Positions 1 through 7,927 of a stretch of 64,000 nucleotides of DNA are shown here, piece by piece (within the stretch, counting starts at the first letter, position 1; the number at the start of each line of letters is the position of its first letter). The position numbers and the translations under genes are program-made. The stretch comes from Holophagales bacterium (lineage in GTDB: Bacteria > Acidobacteriota > Thermoanaerobaculia > Multivoradales > Multivoraceae), in assembly GCA_009836625.1 (NCBI GenBank), contig VXVC01000004.1, positions 248,001 to 312,000 of the forward strand, in the 5' to 3' direction. The notes under the pieces are model-generated. The model saw nothing but the letters and a program-made list of their open reading frames with translations. It searched no databases and was not told the origin of the DNA.

Positions 1-39
1 GAAACCACGCTAGGGGTGCGGCAGGGGGTTGTCAAGCAA

Positions 40-51
40 CCGACCGGTCGG
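40..51. promoter_or_regulatory. 12-bp perfect palindrome, possible operator
   Basis: The sequence ccgaccggtcgg is its own reverse complement and lies about 115 bases before the acyltransferase start. TetR-family operators in G+C-rich genomes often have this type of core, but no regulator gene is visible and G+C-rich DNA produces such palindromes by chance. The rest of positions 1-164 holds no gene or clear promoter that I can support. Confidence 0.25.
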
Positions 52-141
52 ACGGTCCGGCCGAATCGCCGGTGGGTAGACTGATCGGAGTCGGACCGAA
101 GTTCAGCGGGAGGTGACCGGGTCGGTTGAGCATGGCTCGGA

Positions 142-179
142 GTGCGTAGCTTGAGGGCTCAGGAATGCGTAGCCTGAGG
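142..179 (+). repeat. Imperfect 15-bp direct repeat, period 23 bp, over a start codon
   Basis: Bases 142-156 (gtgcgtagcttgagg) and 165-179 (atgcgtagcctgagg) match at 13 of 15 positions, 23 bases apart. Both begin with a possible start codon and both encode M-R-S-L-R. The upstream copy is in a different frame and reaches a stop within 12 codons. The second copy is the start of the acyltransferase gene. Confidence 0.55.
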
Positions 180-1604
180 TGGTTCCTGCGGCTGCTGGCG
201 AGGCTCTTCTTCCGCAGCGTAGAGATCGTCGGCACCGAGAACGTGCCGCGAGAGGGCGGCGGTCTCCTCGTCGCCTGGCACCCGAACGGGCTGGCGGACG
301 GCATTCTGTTACTCGGCTTCAGTCCGAGGCCCGTTACGTTCGGGGCCCGCCACGGCCTGTTCCGGCTGCCGATCGTCGGCTGGCTGTTGCGGGGTGCCGG
401 CGCGGTGCCGCTCTATCGCCGCCGGGATCGGGGAGAACCCGGTGCCCGGATGAGCGACGAGGAGCGCCGGGCGGCGAACCATCGGAGTCTGGGAGCCCTC
501 GCGGTCGCCGCCCGCCACTCTTTCGTGGCGATCTTTCCCGAGGGTGCGACTCACGACGAGCCCCGGTTGCTCGAGTTGCGGGCGGGGGCCGCGCGGCTGT
601 TCAAACTTGCCCAGGAGGACGGCGGCGATCCCGCTCTCGTGCCCGTGGGCCTCCACTACGAGCGGAAGCACGCCTTCCGTTCCCGGGCCCTGATCGCCTT
701 CTATCCGCCGGTCGACCTGCCGGCAGATCTGCGCCCGGAGCGAGGCGGCGAACGGCGCCCGGACCCTGATCGGTCCGCTACGGAAGGGACCTTCGTGGAC
801 CGCCTTACCGGCCTGATCCAGCAGCACCTGATCGAGGTCACCCATCCAACCGAGAGCTGGGAGCTTCACCGGGCGATGGAAAGGGTGCGGTCGCTGGTGC
901 GCGCGGAACAGGCCCTGCGCGAGGGCGTGGCACGCCTGGGACGAGCGCCGATGCAGGAGCGGGATGCCGGCTTCGCCCGGGTCTGGGCCGGCTACCGAAA
1001 GCAGCGCGCGATCGATCCTCGCGTCGTGGAGCGGCTCGTGGCGCGGGTGAGCCGCTATGGGGAGGCGTTGCAGTTGCTCGGCCTGAACGACCGGGACCTG
1101 GACCGGCTCCCGGTGCGCCGAACGGCGATGCGCCTGATCCTGCTGTGCGCCGAGGCGTTGATCATGCTCCTCCTGTTGCCGACGCTGGTTCTGGTCGGCA
1201 ACCTGGTGAACCTGCCGGCGGCTCTGCTCGTCGCCTTTGGCGCCAGGAAGTTCTCGAAGACCCGAAAGGAACAGGCGGGACTCAAGATGTTTCTGGGGCT
1301 GGTGATCCTGCCCACGGCCTGGATCGCCGCCAGTCTGGCGGTTGGCGTGGCCTGGACCGAGCCTCTGCCCGGTTTCGACTGGAGGCCGGAGGCACTTTGG
1401 GTTCGGGTTGGAGGAATGATGGCCCTGTGCGGGCTGTCGGCCCTGCTCGGCCTCCGCTACCACCGTTTCATCCAGGAACTCGGCCGCGGCCTGCGCGCGC
1501 TATGGATGGGAGGGTTTCGCAGGGGTACGGTGGAGCGGCTGCGCCGGCAACGTTCCGCGCTGTACGACGAGGTGATCGGCATGGTGGCTGTTCTCGACGT
1601 CTGA
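165..1604 (+). CDS. 1-acyl-glycerol-3-phosphate acyltransferase-like membrane protein
   Basis: Predicted phospholipid or glycolipid acyltransferase of the PlsC superfamily, transferring an acyl chain onto a glycerol-phosphate-type acceptor at the inner membrane. Residues 39-45 read HPNGLAD, where five residues separate His and Asp; this resembles the Sct1/Gat-type block rather than the bacterial HX4D. Residues 124-133 (FPEGATHDEP) form the acceptor-binding block. The acyltransferase domain ends near residue 210. It is followed by about 270 residues unusual for PlsC, with hydrophobic membrane segments near 325-360, 375-397 and 413-430. At 479 residues it is roughly twice the length of a minimal PlsC. 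It precedes glycosyltransferase genes, which fits envelope lipid assembly. The substrate cannot be read from the sequence. Confidence 0.85.
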   Translation: MRSLRWFLRLLARLFFRSVEIVGTENVPREGGGLLVAWHPNGLADGILLLGFSPRPVTFGARHGLFRLPIVGWLLRGAGAVPLYRRRDRGEPGARMSDEERRAANHRSLGALAVAARHSFVAIFPEGATHDEPRLLELRAGAARLFKLAQEDGGDPALVPVGLHYERKHAFRSRALIAFYPPVDLPADLRPERGGERRPDPDRSATEGTFVDRLTGLIQQHLIEVTHPTESWELHRAMERVRSLVRAEQALREGVARLGRAPMQERDAGFARVWAGYRKQRAIDPRVVERLVARVSRYGEALQLLGLNDRDLDRLPVRRTAMRLILLCAEALIMLLLLPTLVLVGNLVNLPAALLVAFGARKFSKTRKEQAGLKMFLGLVILPTAWIAASLAVGVAWTEPLPGFDWRPEALWVRVGGMMALCGLSALLGLRYHRFIQELGRGLRALWMGGFRRGTVERLRRQRSALYDEVIGMVAVLDV

Positions 1605-1654
1605 CGGTGGCCAACGGATCCGCGGCCAGCCGGTTGTTGTACCCTCCCGGTGCC

Positions 1655-1948
1655 ATGGGGCGGGTCATCGTTGCCTTCTTGGGACGCCTTGCCCGTTCCG
1701 GCCCTGCGCGGCCGTTGCGGTTGGCGCTGCGCCGCGTCGTCGGCGTGGGTGCGTACGATCGTCTTCGCCTGGCGGTGTGGGCGCGGGCGAAGGAGGTCGC
1801 GAAGGTGGATCCGCTTCATGCCGACATCCTGCCGTTGATCGAGCAGCTCGACGGCGCCGGACATCTGAGGGCCGGTGCCGCGAGGAGACTGCGATCGGTG
1901 GCCAGGGGGATTCGCGCCGAAGTGAGGCGGGAAGCACGGAGCGCCTGA
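1655..1948 (+). CDS. Small hypothetical protein (97 aa)
   Basis: Unrecognised basic protein between the acyltransferase and the first glycosyltransferase. It starts at ATG 1655 and stops 7 bases before the next gene, so it fills the gap exactly. The first 30 residues are Arg/Leu-rich and could be an amphipathic or membrane-associated helix; the rest (residues 45-97) is predicted helical with many Arg and Glu. No Shine-Dalgarno sequence is evident. An antisense open frame covers much of it, which is common at this base composition. The call rests on position and codon choice only. Confidence 0.45.
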   Translation: MGRVIVAFLGRLARSGPARPLRLALRRVVGVGAYDRLRLAVWARAKEVAKVDPLHADILPLIEQLDGAGHLRAGAARRLRSVARGIRAEVRREARSA

Positions 1949-1955
1949 GGCCGGA

Positions 1956-3083
1956 ATGCGCGTCGGTTTCGACGTGAGCAAGCTGTTCGGGCCCCGGGAC
2001 GGCGTAGCCAGGTACTCAGCCAGTCTGCTGGAGGCGCTGGCGGAGTTGTCGGAGGAGCGGGGCGGCAGGCCGGGCCTCGTCCTGTATGCGCTCGACGCGG
2101 AGGTCGACTCACGCGGATGGAGGCGGCTCCTTGAAGGGCTGCCGGGGAACGTTCGTCGTGGACCGGGCCGCTGGCCGCGACGCCGGGAACTCGATCTGTT
2201 CCACATCCCGACCTTCGCCGACCCCGCCTGTTTCGACGGACCGGTCGTGTTCACGATCCACGATCTGACCTTTCTCACCCACCCGAAGTTTCACGTGCCG
2301 GCGAACCGGAACCAGTGTCTGCTGGCGACGCTGCGGGCGGTTGCGCAGGGGGCCACGATCATCGCCGTATCGGAGGCCACAGCCGGGGAAGTGCGGAAGT
2401 GGTTCGCGTTGCCGGATGACCGGCTCCGGGTGGTCCACGAGGCGGCTTCGGCGGCCTTCGCGGCATTCGACGGGGCCGACCTCGAGGCGGCGAGAGAGCG
2501 GCTGGTGGAGCGCTTCGGTCTCGACGGACCGTTCGTCCTTTCAGTGGGAACGCTTGAACCGCGCAAGAACATCGCCCGACTGATCGAGGCGTACGGCGGC
2601 CTCGGTCCGGATCTCCGGAGCCGGGTTCCGCTGGCGCTCGTCGGCGGCGGCGGTTGGAAGCGGGACGTCGTGTTCGCGGGCGACTGGCCGGACTTCGTGC
2701 GCCGCCTCGGCGCCGTGTCGGAGGAAGACCTGATCGCTCTCTACAATGTCGCCTCGGTGGTGGCCTATCCGTCGCTGGTCGAGGGATTCGGCCTGCCGGT
2801 GGTGGAGGCGATGGCCTGCGGGACGCCGGTCCTTACCTCGGACCGGTCGTCGCTCGCCGAGGTGGCTGGAGATGCCGCCCTGTGCGTCGATCCCTTCGAC
2901 GTGGCGGCGATCCGGCGCGGCCTGGACGCCTTGCTGCGCGAGCCGTCGCGGCGCGATCGCTACCGACAGGCCGGTCTGGACCGCGCGGCCACCTTCTCCT
3001 GGCGGCGGGCCGCCGAGGAGGTGGTCGGGATCTACGATGAGATCGTGCGCGGAACGGGTCCGCGGACGGCCGGCGCCCCATGA
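1956..3083 (+). CDS. Glycosyltransferase family 4 (GT-B fold)
   Basis: Retaining, nucleotide-sugar-dependent glycosyltransferase, probably cytoplasmic and acting in envelope polysaccharide or O-antigen assembly. The N-terminus (residues 1-30) has the glycine-containing acceptor loop, the middle has the linker motif VGTLEPRKN (about residue 198), and the C-terminal nucleotide-sugar domain carries EGFGLPVVEAMACGTPV with the conserved E-x7-E arrangement (about 270-287). Its length of 375 aa is typical. The stop codon overlaps the start of the next glycosyltransferase by 4 bases (ATGA), implying translational coupling. Donor and acceptor sugars cannot be assigned. Confidence 0.9.
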   Translation: MRVGFDVSKLFGPRDGVARYSASLLEALAELSEERGGRPGLVLYALDAEVDSRGWRRLLEGLPGNVRRGPGRWPRRRELDLFHIPTFADPACFDGPVVFTIHDLTFLTHPKFHVPANRNQCLLATLRAVAQGATIIAVSEATAGEVRKWFALPDDRLRVVHEAASAAFAAFDGADLEAARERLVERFGLDGPFVLSVGTLEPRKNIARLIEAYGGLGPDLRSRVPLALVGGGGWKRDVVFAGDWPDFVRRLGAVSEEDLIALYNVASVVAYPSLVEGFGLPVVEAMACGTPVLTSDRSSLAEVAGDAALCVDPFDVAAIRRGLDALLREPSRRDRYRQAGLDRAATFSWRRAAEEVVGIYDEIVRGTGPRTAGAP

Positions 3084-4318
3084 CGCACGGGGCTGCGGGG
3101 CCGGGAATGATCGGCGTCGTCGCCTACGAGATGGAGGGCGCGCCGACCGGCGTGGGCAGGTACCTCGAGGAGCTCCTGACGGCTCTCAGAGGTACGCCCC
3201 GAGCACGTGGCTGGCGGCTGAAGCTGTTCTTCAAGGGCGATCCCTTCGAGCATCCACTGTGGACCGGAGAGGAGGCGGGGGGTTGCACTTGCGAGGCCGT
3301 GTTCGACCGGCGGACCGATGCGCATCCGATCTTCTGGGAGCAGATCCGACTGCCCCGCATCCTTCGGACGCGAGCCGTGGACCTCCTGTTCTCGCCGGGC
3401 TACAGCCTGCCTCGCGGGGCCTCTCCTGCTTCGCTCGTCACGATCCATGACCTGTCGTTCGAGGTCCTGCCGCGCGACTTCGGCTTCAGGGAGAGGTGGC
3501 GGCGGCGCTTTCTCGCGCGCCGCGCGGCCCGCTCGGCGACCAGGGTGCTGACCGACACGGGTCGGACCGCCGCCGAACTGCAGGGGCGGTACGGGGTACC
3601 GGAGGAACGGATCGCGGTCGCGCCACTAGGCGTGTCGCCCCGGTTCGAGCAGGCCGGGCAGTCGGTTTCTCGCGGCAACGCAGGGGCGGGAGACCTCGCG
3701 GGGCTGGGGGTGCGACCTCCCTACCTGCTGATCCTGGGTTCCATCCTGCAACGCCGGCGACTGGACCTGGTGCTGGCCGGCCTGACCAGGTTGCTGGGGG
3801 AGCCGGCTCGGGCCGGGGTGGCGACGGCTGCTGGCGATCTGCCCGTCGAAGAACTCCAGCTCGTTGTTGCCGGCGCGAACCAGTTGCCGAGGCCGGACGA
3901 CCTGGACCGCATGATTCGCTCGAGTGGCTGTGCGGACCGCGTGATCCGGATCGGCTACGTGGATGACCGGGCCCTGCCGGAGCTGTACGCGGGCGCTGTC
4001 GGGACCATCTATGTGTCGGAGTACGAGGGTTACGGGCTACCGCCGCTCGAATCGCTGGCCGCTGGTGTGCCGGCGCTCGTTTCGGACGCGCCGGCGCTGC
4101 TCGAACTCTGGCCGGACTATCCTCTTCGGTGCGATCGGCTCGACGTCGACGGCGTGACCGACGGCCTGCGCCGGCTGCTGTTCGATCGCGAGGCGCGTCG
4201 CGTCGCGGAGGTTCAGGGCCCCGAGCGCGTTCGGTCGCTGACCTGGGCCCGGGCCGCGGAGACGTTCGCGATCGAAGTCGAGACGGCCTGGCGGACGGCA
4301 CGAGAGACTCGTTCGTGA
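3080..4318 (+). CDS. Glycosyltransferase family 4 (second of pair)
   Basis: A second GT-B enzyme, 412 aa, overlapping the previous gene by 4 bases and the next by 4 bases (GTGA). The N-terminus has a GVGRYLEELL helix typical of GT4 enzymes that begin with a G-x-G-R motif, and the C-terminal motif is YEGYGLPPLESLAAGVP. An insertion near residues 235-255 is Ala/Gly-rich and looks like a loop. Three glycosyltransferases in tight overlap (1956-5238) suggest a short glycan-assembly operon. Substrates are unknown. Confidence 0.88.
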   Translation: MTHGAAGPGMIGVVAYEMEGAPTGVGRYLEELLTALRGTPRARGWRLKLFFKGDPFEHPLWTGEEAGGCTCEAVFDRRTDAHPIFWEQIRLPRILRTRAVDLLFSPGYSLPRGASPASLVTIHDLSFEVLPRDFGFRERWRRRFLARRAARSATRVLTDTGRTAAELQGRYGVPEERIAVAPLGVSPRFEQAGQSVSRGNAGAGDLAGLGVRPPYLLILGSILQRRRLDLVLAGLTRLLGEPARAGVATAAGDLPVEELQLVVAGANQLPRPDDLDRMIRSSGCADRVIRIGYVDDRALPELYAGAVGTIYVSEYEGYGLPPLESLAAGVPALVSDAPALLELWPDYPLRCDRLDVDGVTDGLRRLLFDREARRVAEVQGPERVRSLTWARAAETFAIEVETAWRTARETRS

Positions 4319-5238
4319 GCGGGTCCGACACACCGGCGGTCAGTGTCCTGGTCGTCAACTACAACGCGGGGCCTCACCTCGGCCATTGCCTTGAGCGGCT
4401 GAGCGAGATAGCGGAGGAGTGGCCGGCGCCCCATGCCGGGCTGGAGACCGTCGTGGTGGACAATGCGTCGACTGACGGCTCTCTGGAAGCGGTCCGGGAA
4501 CTCGGAGATCAGGACCCGGCTCCGCCGGCCGTGCGGCTGATCGCGTCGGCGCGCAACCTGGGCTTTGGCGCCGCTTGCAACCTGGCGGCCCGGGAGACCG
4601 CGGGTCGCTACCTGCTGCTGCTCAACCCGGACGCCTGGATCGACGCGACCTCATTGCGGCGCCTGGTGGAAGCACTGGAAGCGGATTCCAGGCTCGGGGT
4701 AGCCGCTCCCCGCCTTCACTACCCGGACGGTTCGCTGCAGTTGGGCTGGGCGCCCCCGGTGGGAGTCGTGGGGGAGGCGATCCAGAAGTTTCGGAACCGG
4801 TTCGAAGGAAGAGCCTGGAACCAGGTGCTGCTGCCACGGCTGCTCCGGCCGCTGCTCGGGCAAGGTTGGTTCTCGGCCGCCTGCCTCCTCGTTCGCCGGA
4901 GCGCGTTCGAGGAAGTCGGCGGCTTCGATGAGGGTTTCTTTCTCTACTTCGAGGACGCGGACCTCGGGTTGCGGCTGGCGCGGGTGGACTGGCGTCAGCG
5001 TCAGGTGACGGGCGCCCGCGCCTGGCACCTGCGCGGCGTCACGACGGGGCGACCTGGGACGCGGCTCCTGTCGCCTCAGATCGAACGGTTCTACCGTGCT
5101 TCCCAGTTGCGCTACTACGACCTCCACCGGCCGCGCTGGGAGCGCTCGTACCTGCGACGGCGGTTGCGCCGCAAGTTCCGTCGAGTCGCCGAGGAGCAGC
5201 AGAGGCTGGCGCTGCTGCGACTGCTGGAGCGCGCCTGA
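4315..5238 (+). CDS. Glycosyltransferase family 2, rhamnosyltransferase-like
   Basis: GT-A fold inverting glycosyltransferase, 307 aa. The start is GTG 4315, overlapping the preceding stop; in-frame sequence upstream of it is only a shadow of the previous gene. Motifs: VLVVNYNAG at the N-terminus, [10 protein letters not shown] for nucleotide binding, [10 protein letters not shown] as the DxD-type metal site, and [14 protein letters not shown] (about residues 205-218), typical of WbbL/rhamnosyltransferase-like enzymes. The C-terminus (residues 265-307) is strongly basic and could bind the membrane surface. It is the last gene of the glycosyltransferase trio. Confidence 0.88.
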   Translation: MSGSDTPAVSVLVVNYNAGPHLGHCLERLSEIAEEWPAPHAGLETVVVDNASTDGSLEAVRELGDQDPAPPAVRLIASARNLGFGAACNLAARETAGRYLLLLNPDAWIDATSLRRLVEALEADSRLGVAAPRLHYPDGSLQLGWAPPVGVVGEAIQKFRNRFEGRAWNQVLLPRLLRPLLGQGWFSAACLLVRRSAFEEVGGFDEGFFLYFEDADLGLRLARVDWRQRQVTGARAWHLRGVTTGRPGTRLLSPQIERFYRASQLRYYDLHRPRWERSYLRRRLRRKFRRVAEEQQRLALLRLLERA

Positions 5239-5297
5239 CGGCTGCTAGTGTGACGGCAGTTGCCGGTTCCCGCGGACCGGAGCCTGAGACAACCGCG

Positions 5298-6092
5298 ATG
5301 CGCCAGTACCTCGACCTGTTGCGGGAAGTGCTCGACGAAGGCGTCGTCCGCGACGACCGGACGGGCACGGGGACTCGCAGCGTGTTCGGCCGGCAGTTGC
5401 GCTACGACCTCGCGGACGGGTTTCCCGTGCTGACGACGAAGCGCCTGCACCTGCGGTCGATCATCGTCGAGCTGCTGTGGTTCCTTCGCGGCGACACGAA
5501 CGTCGACTATCTGCACCGGCACGGCGTGTCGATCTGGGACGAATGGGCGGACGAGCACGGCGACCTCGGTCCCGTCTACGGCTCGCAGTGGCGGTCCTGG
5601 CCCGCCCCGGACGGCCGGTCGATCGACCAGATCGCCGCCGTGATCGAGCGCATCCGCAGGGAGCCGACGTCACGGCGGCTGATCGTCAGCGCCTGGAACG
5701 TCGCCGACGTCGACTCGATGGCCTTGCCGCCCTGCCACACCCTGTTCCAGTTCTACGTCGCGGGCGGCCGGTTGTCATGCCAGCTCTACCAGCGCAGCGG
5801 CGATCTCTTCCTGGGAGTGCCCTTCAACATCGCGTCCTACTCGCTGCTCCTGATGATGGTCGCCCGAACCTGCGGACTGGAAGCCGGCGAGTTCGTCCAT
5901 ACGTTCGGTGACGCGCACCTGTACAGCAACCACATGGACCAGGCGCGCGAGCAGTTGACCCGGAAGCCTCGACCGCTGCCGAGGATGCACATCAATCCGG
6001 ACGTCGACTCCGTGTTCGACTTCACGCTCGACGACTTCGAACTCGTGGGCTACGAGCCTCATCCGCCGATCCGCGCCGCGGTCGCGATCTGA
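5298..6092 (+). CDS. thyA: Thymidylate synthase
   Basis: Makes dTMP from dUMP using methylene-tetrahydrofolate and releases dihydrofolate. The start at ATG 5298 (MRQYLDLL) gives 264 aa, the length of the E. coli enzyme, and aligns with its N-terminus; an upstream in-frame start at 5250 would add 16 non-conserved residues. Visible motifs: [13 protein letters not shown] for phosphate binding, [17 protein letters not shown], the catalytic cysteine in [30 protein letters not shown], and the folate-site C-terminus ending RAAVAI. Followed 20 bases later by folA, which recycles the dihydrofolate. Confidence 0.98.
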   Translation: MRQYLDLLREVLDEGVVRDDRTGTGTRSVFGRQLRYDLADGFPVLTTKRLHLRSIIVELLWFLRGDTNVDYLHRHGVSIWDEWADEHGDLGPVYGSQWRSWPAPDGRSIDQIAAVIERIRREPTSRRLIVSAWNVADVDSMALPPCHTLFQFYVAGGRLSCQLYQRSGDLFLGVPFNIASYSLLLMMVARTCGLEAGEFVHTFGDAHLYSNHMDQAREQLTRKPRPLPRMHINPDVDSVFDFTLDDFELVGYEPHPPIRAAVAI

Positions 6093-6112
6093 GAAGGTCG
6101 AGGGGTGCGACA

Positions 6113-6619
6113 GTGAGGGTCTCGGCGATTCTGGCCGCGGCGACCAATGGCGTGATCGGGTTCGAGGGTCAACTGCCCTGGAAGCTCAGGACCGACGTAC
6201 GGCGCTTCAAGCGGTTGACCACGGGCCACCACGTGGTGATGGGCCGGCGCACCTGGGAGGAGATCGGCTGCCGGCCGCTGCCGCGCCGGACGTGCATCGT
6301 TCTGAGCGGGCGGCCCGGGTTCGAGGCCCACGGTGCCCACGTGCACCGCTCGCTCGAAGCCGCGATCGAGGCGGCCCGCCGGGCGGGCGAGGAGGAACTG
6401 TTCGTGATCGGCGGCGCCGGGCTGTTCAGCGCGGCGTTCAGCTTCGCGGACCGGGTGTACCTGACTCGTGTGATGGCTGAGGTCGAAGGCGACACGGCGG
6501 TCGATCTGTCTCCACTCGACGGCTGGCGAGTGGAAACGTCGGAGCACGTGCCGGCCGGGCCTGAAGACGACCATCCCTCTCGCTTCGAGGTTCTGGCGCC
6601 GCCGGCAGACGGCCGGTGA
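6113..6619 (+). CDS. folA: Dihydrofolate reductase
   Basis: NADPH-dependent reduction of dihydrofolate to tetrahydrofolate, paired with thyA. 168 aa from GTG 6113. Motifs: NGVIG near residue 12, LPWKLRTDVRRFK with the active-site acidic residue (E. coli Asp27 equivalent), VVMGRRTWEEIG, and the NADPH-binding VIGGAGLF. The stop overlaps the GTG start of queG by 4 bases, so the three genes are probably co-translated. Confidence 0.96.
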   Translation: MRVSAILAAATNGVIGFEGQLPWKLRTDVRRFKRLTTGHHVVMGRRTWEEIGCRPLPRRTCIVLSGRPGFEAHGAHVHRSLEAAIEAARRAGEEELFVIGGAGLFSAAFSFADRVYLTRVMAEVEGDTAVDLSPLDGWRVETSEHVPAGPEDDHPSRFEVLAPPADGR

Positions 6620-7719
6620 GCGAGGGGCGCACCAACCCGGCGAGCCGCGCCGAGCTACTGCTCGGCTGGGCGCTCGAAGCGGGCTTCGATCGCGCGGGCA
6701 TAGCCACGCTGGAGCCGCAGGTCGGAACCGGCTCCTCTTTCCTGCGCCGGCTGGAACGGGGCCTCTTCGCATCGATGTCCTGGCTCGGTCGACGTCCGGG
6801 CCGACGCGTGGTCCCGGCCTCGCTGCTCGACGGAGCGAGGTCGGCGCTCTGTGTCGCGCTTCACTACCACCCCCTGGAAGGTGAGCCGGAACCGGCGGGC
6901 GACCTCTGGCCCCGGGTTGCACGCTACGCTCGCGGTGACGACTACCACGACGTGATGGAGCGCCGTCTGCGCCGGCTCTCCTCGCGCATCCGGGAGGCGT
7001 TTCCAGGTGCCGGCGCCCGCCCGTACGTCGATACGGGGCCCGTGCTGGAACGGGCCCTGGCGGCGCGGGCCGGCCTCGGCGCCGTGGCCAAGAACACGCA
7101 GTTGCTCGATCGGAGCGGTTCCTGGTTCCTGCTTGGCGAGCTGTTTCTGACCCTGGAGCTCGAGCCGAGCGAGCCGCTGGCCGAGGATCTCTGCGGGGAC
7201 TGCCGCCGGTGCCTCGACGCGTGTCCGACCGGAGCGCTGCCGGAATCCTACGTGCTGGACGCGGAGCGGTGCATCAGCTACTGGACGATCGAGCACCGCG
7301 GCGAGCTGCCCGACAGGGCGCGCACGATGGTCGGAGACTGGGTGTTCGGCTGCGACATCTGCCAGGAGGTCTGTCCGTGGAACCAGCACCGGGCGGCGCC
7401 CGTCGAGCGCCAGCGAGTCGGGATCTTCGGGCTTCCGCCAGGCCGTGCCGAGCTGGACCTGACCGGGCTTCTGTCGATCTCCGAGGAGGGCTACCGTAGC
7501 CGTTTCCGGCATAGTCCGATGAAGCGCGCGGGCAGGTCCGGCCTGCGCCGCAACGCGGCCGTGGCGATGGGGAACCGGGCCGATCAGGCCTACACCGCGG
7601 CCCTCGAACGCGCTCGGGAGAGCGACGATCCGGTGGTCAGCAGCCATGCGGACTGGTCGCTGGAACGCTTGGCCGGGGACCACGGCAGGGTCCGTAAGTC
7701 ACCTGAAATCAAGGACTAA
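6616..7719 (+). CDS. queG: Epoxyqueuosine reductase
   Basis: Cobalamin- and Fe-S-dependent enzyme for the last step of queuosine synthesis in tRNA. 367 aa from GTG 6616. The DUF1730-type domain holds the catalytic aspartate in YVDTGPVLERALAARAG. The 4Fe-4S sites are CGDCRRCLDACP (about residues 195-206) and CDICQEVCP (about 252-260). A HEAT-like C-terminal region (about 300-360) is expected for QueG. No other queuosine gene is in the window. It follows folA with a 4-base overlap, possibly only for co-expression. Confidence 0.95.
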   Translation: MSEGRTNPASRAELLLGWALEAGFDRAGIATLEPQVGTGSSFLRRLERGLFASMSWLGRRPGRRVVPASLLDGARSALCVALHYHPLEGEPEPAGDLWPRVARYARGDDYHDVMERRLRRLSSRIREAFPGAGARPYVDTGPVLERALAARAGLGAVAKNTQLLDRSGSWFLLGELFLTLELEPSEPLAEDLCGDCRRCLDACPTGALPESYVLDAERCISYWTIEHRGELPDRARTMVGDWVFGCDICQEVCPWNQHRAAPVERQRVGIFGLPPGRAELDLTGLLSISEEGYRSRFRHSPMKRAGRSGLRRNAAVAMGNRADQAYTAALERARESDDPVVSSHADWSLERLAGDHGRVRKSPEIKD

Positions 7720-7725
7720 GGACGG

Positions 7726-7744
7726 TCCAATCGACTCGATTGGA
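7726..7744 (+). terminator. 8-bp hairpin after queG, possible weak terminator
   Basis: tccaatcg - act - cgattgga forms an 8-bp perfect stem with a 3-base loop, 7 bases after the queG stop and just before the rpsA promoter. There is no T-run after it, so intrinsic termination would be weak; it could instead be an operator upstream of the rpsA promoter. Confidence 0.4.
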
Positions 7745-7758
7745 GAACCTCCGAGCGG

Positions 7759-7787
7759 TTGACCGCGTGGTGTCGCGTCCCTATACT
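7759..7787 (+). promoter_or_regulatory. Sigma-70-type promoter for rpsA
   Basis: -35 TTGACC (7759-7764), a 17-base spacer, -10 TATACT (7782-7787). This is the closest match to consensus seen in the window and lies 141 bases before the rpsA start. It fits the high expression expected of ribosomal protein S1. The leader 7795-7927 has no recognised riboswitch. Confidence 0.75.
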
Positions 7788-7927
7788 TGTTCGTCTGACT
7801 CCGGCGCCGGTTCGTCCCCAGGCGACTGCCTGTGGTGGTTCGTCCAGGGGCTGATTGTCGCCACCCGAAGCACCTAGAAACGCCTACCGCTGCGGTTCCG
7901 GATACCACGGCGAGAACACAGGAACAC

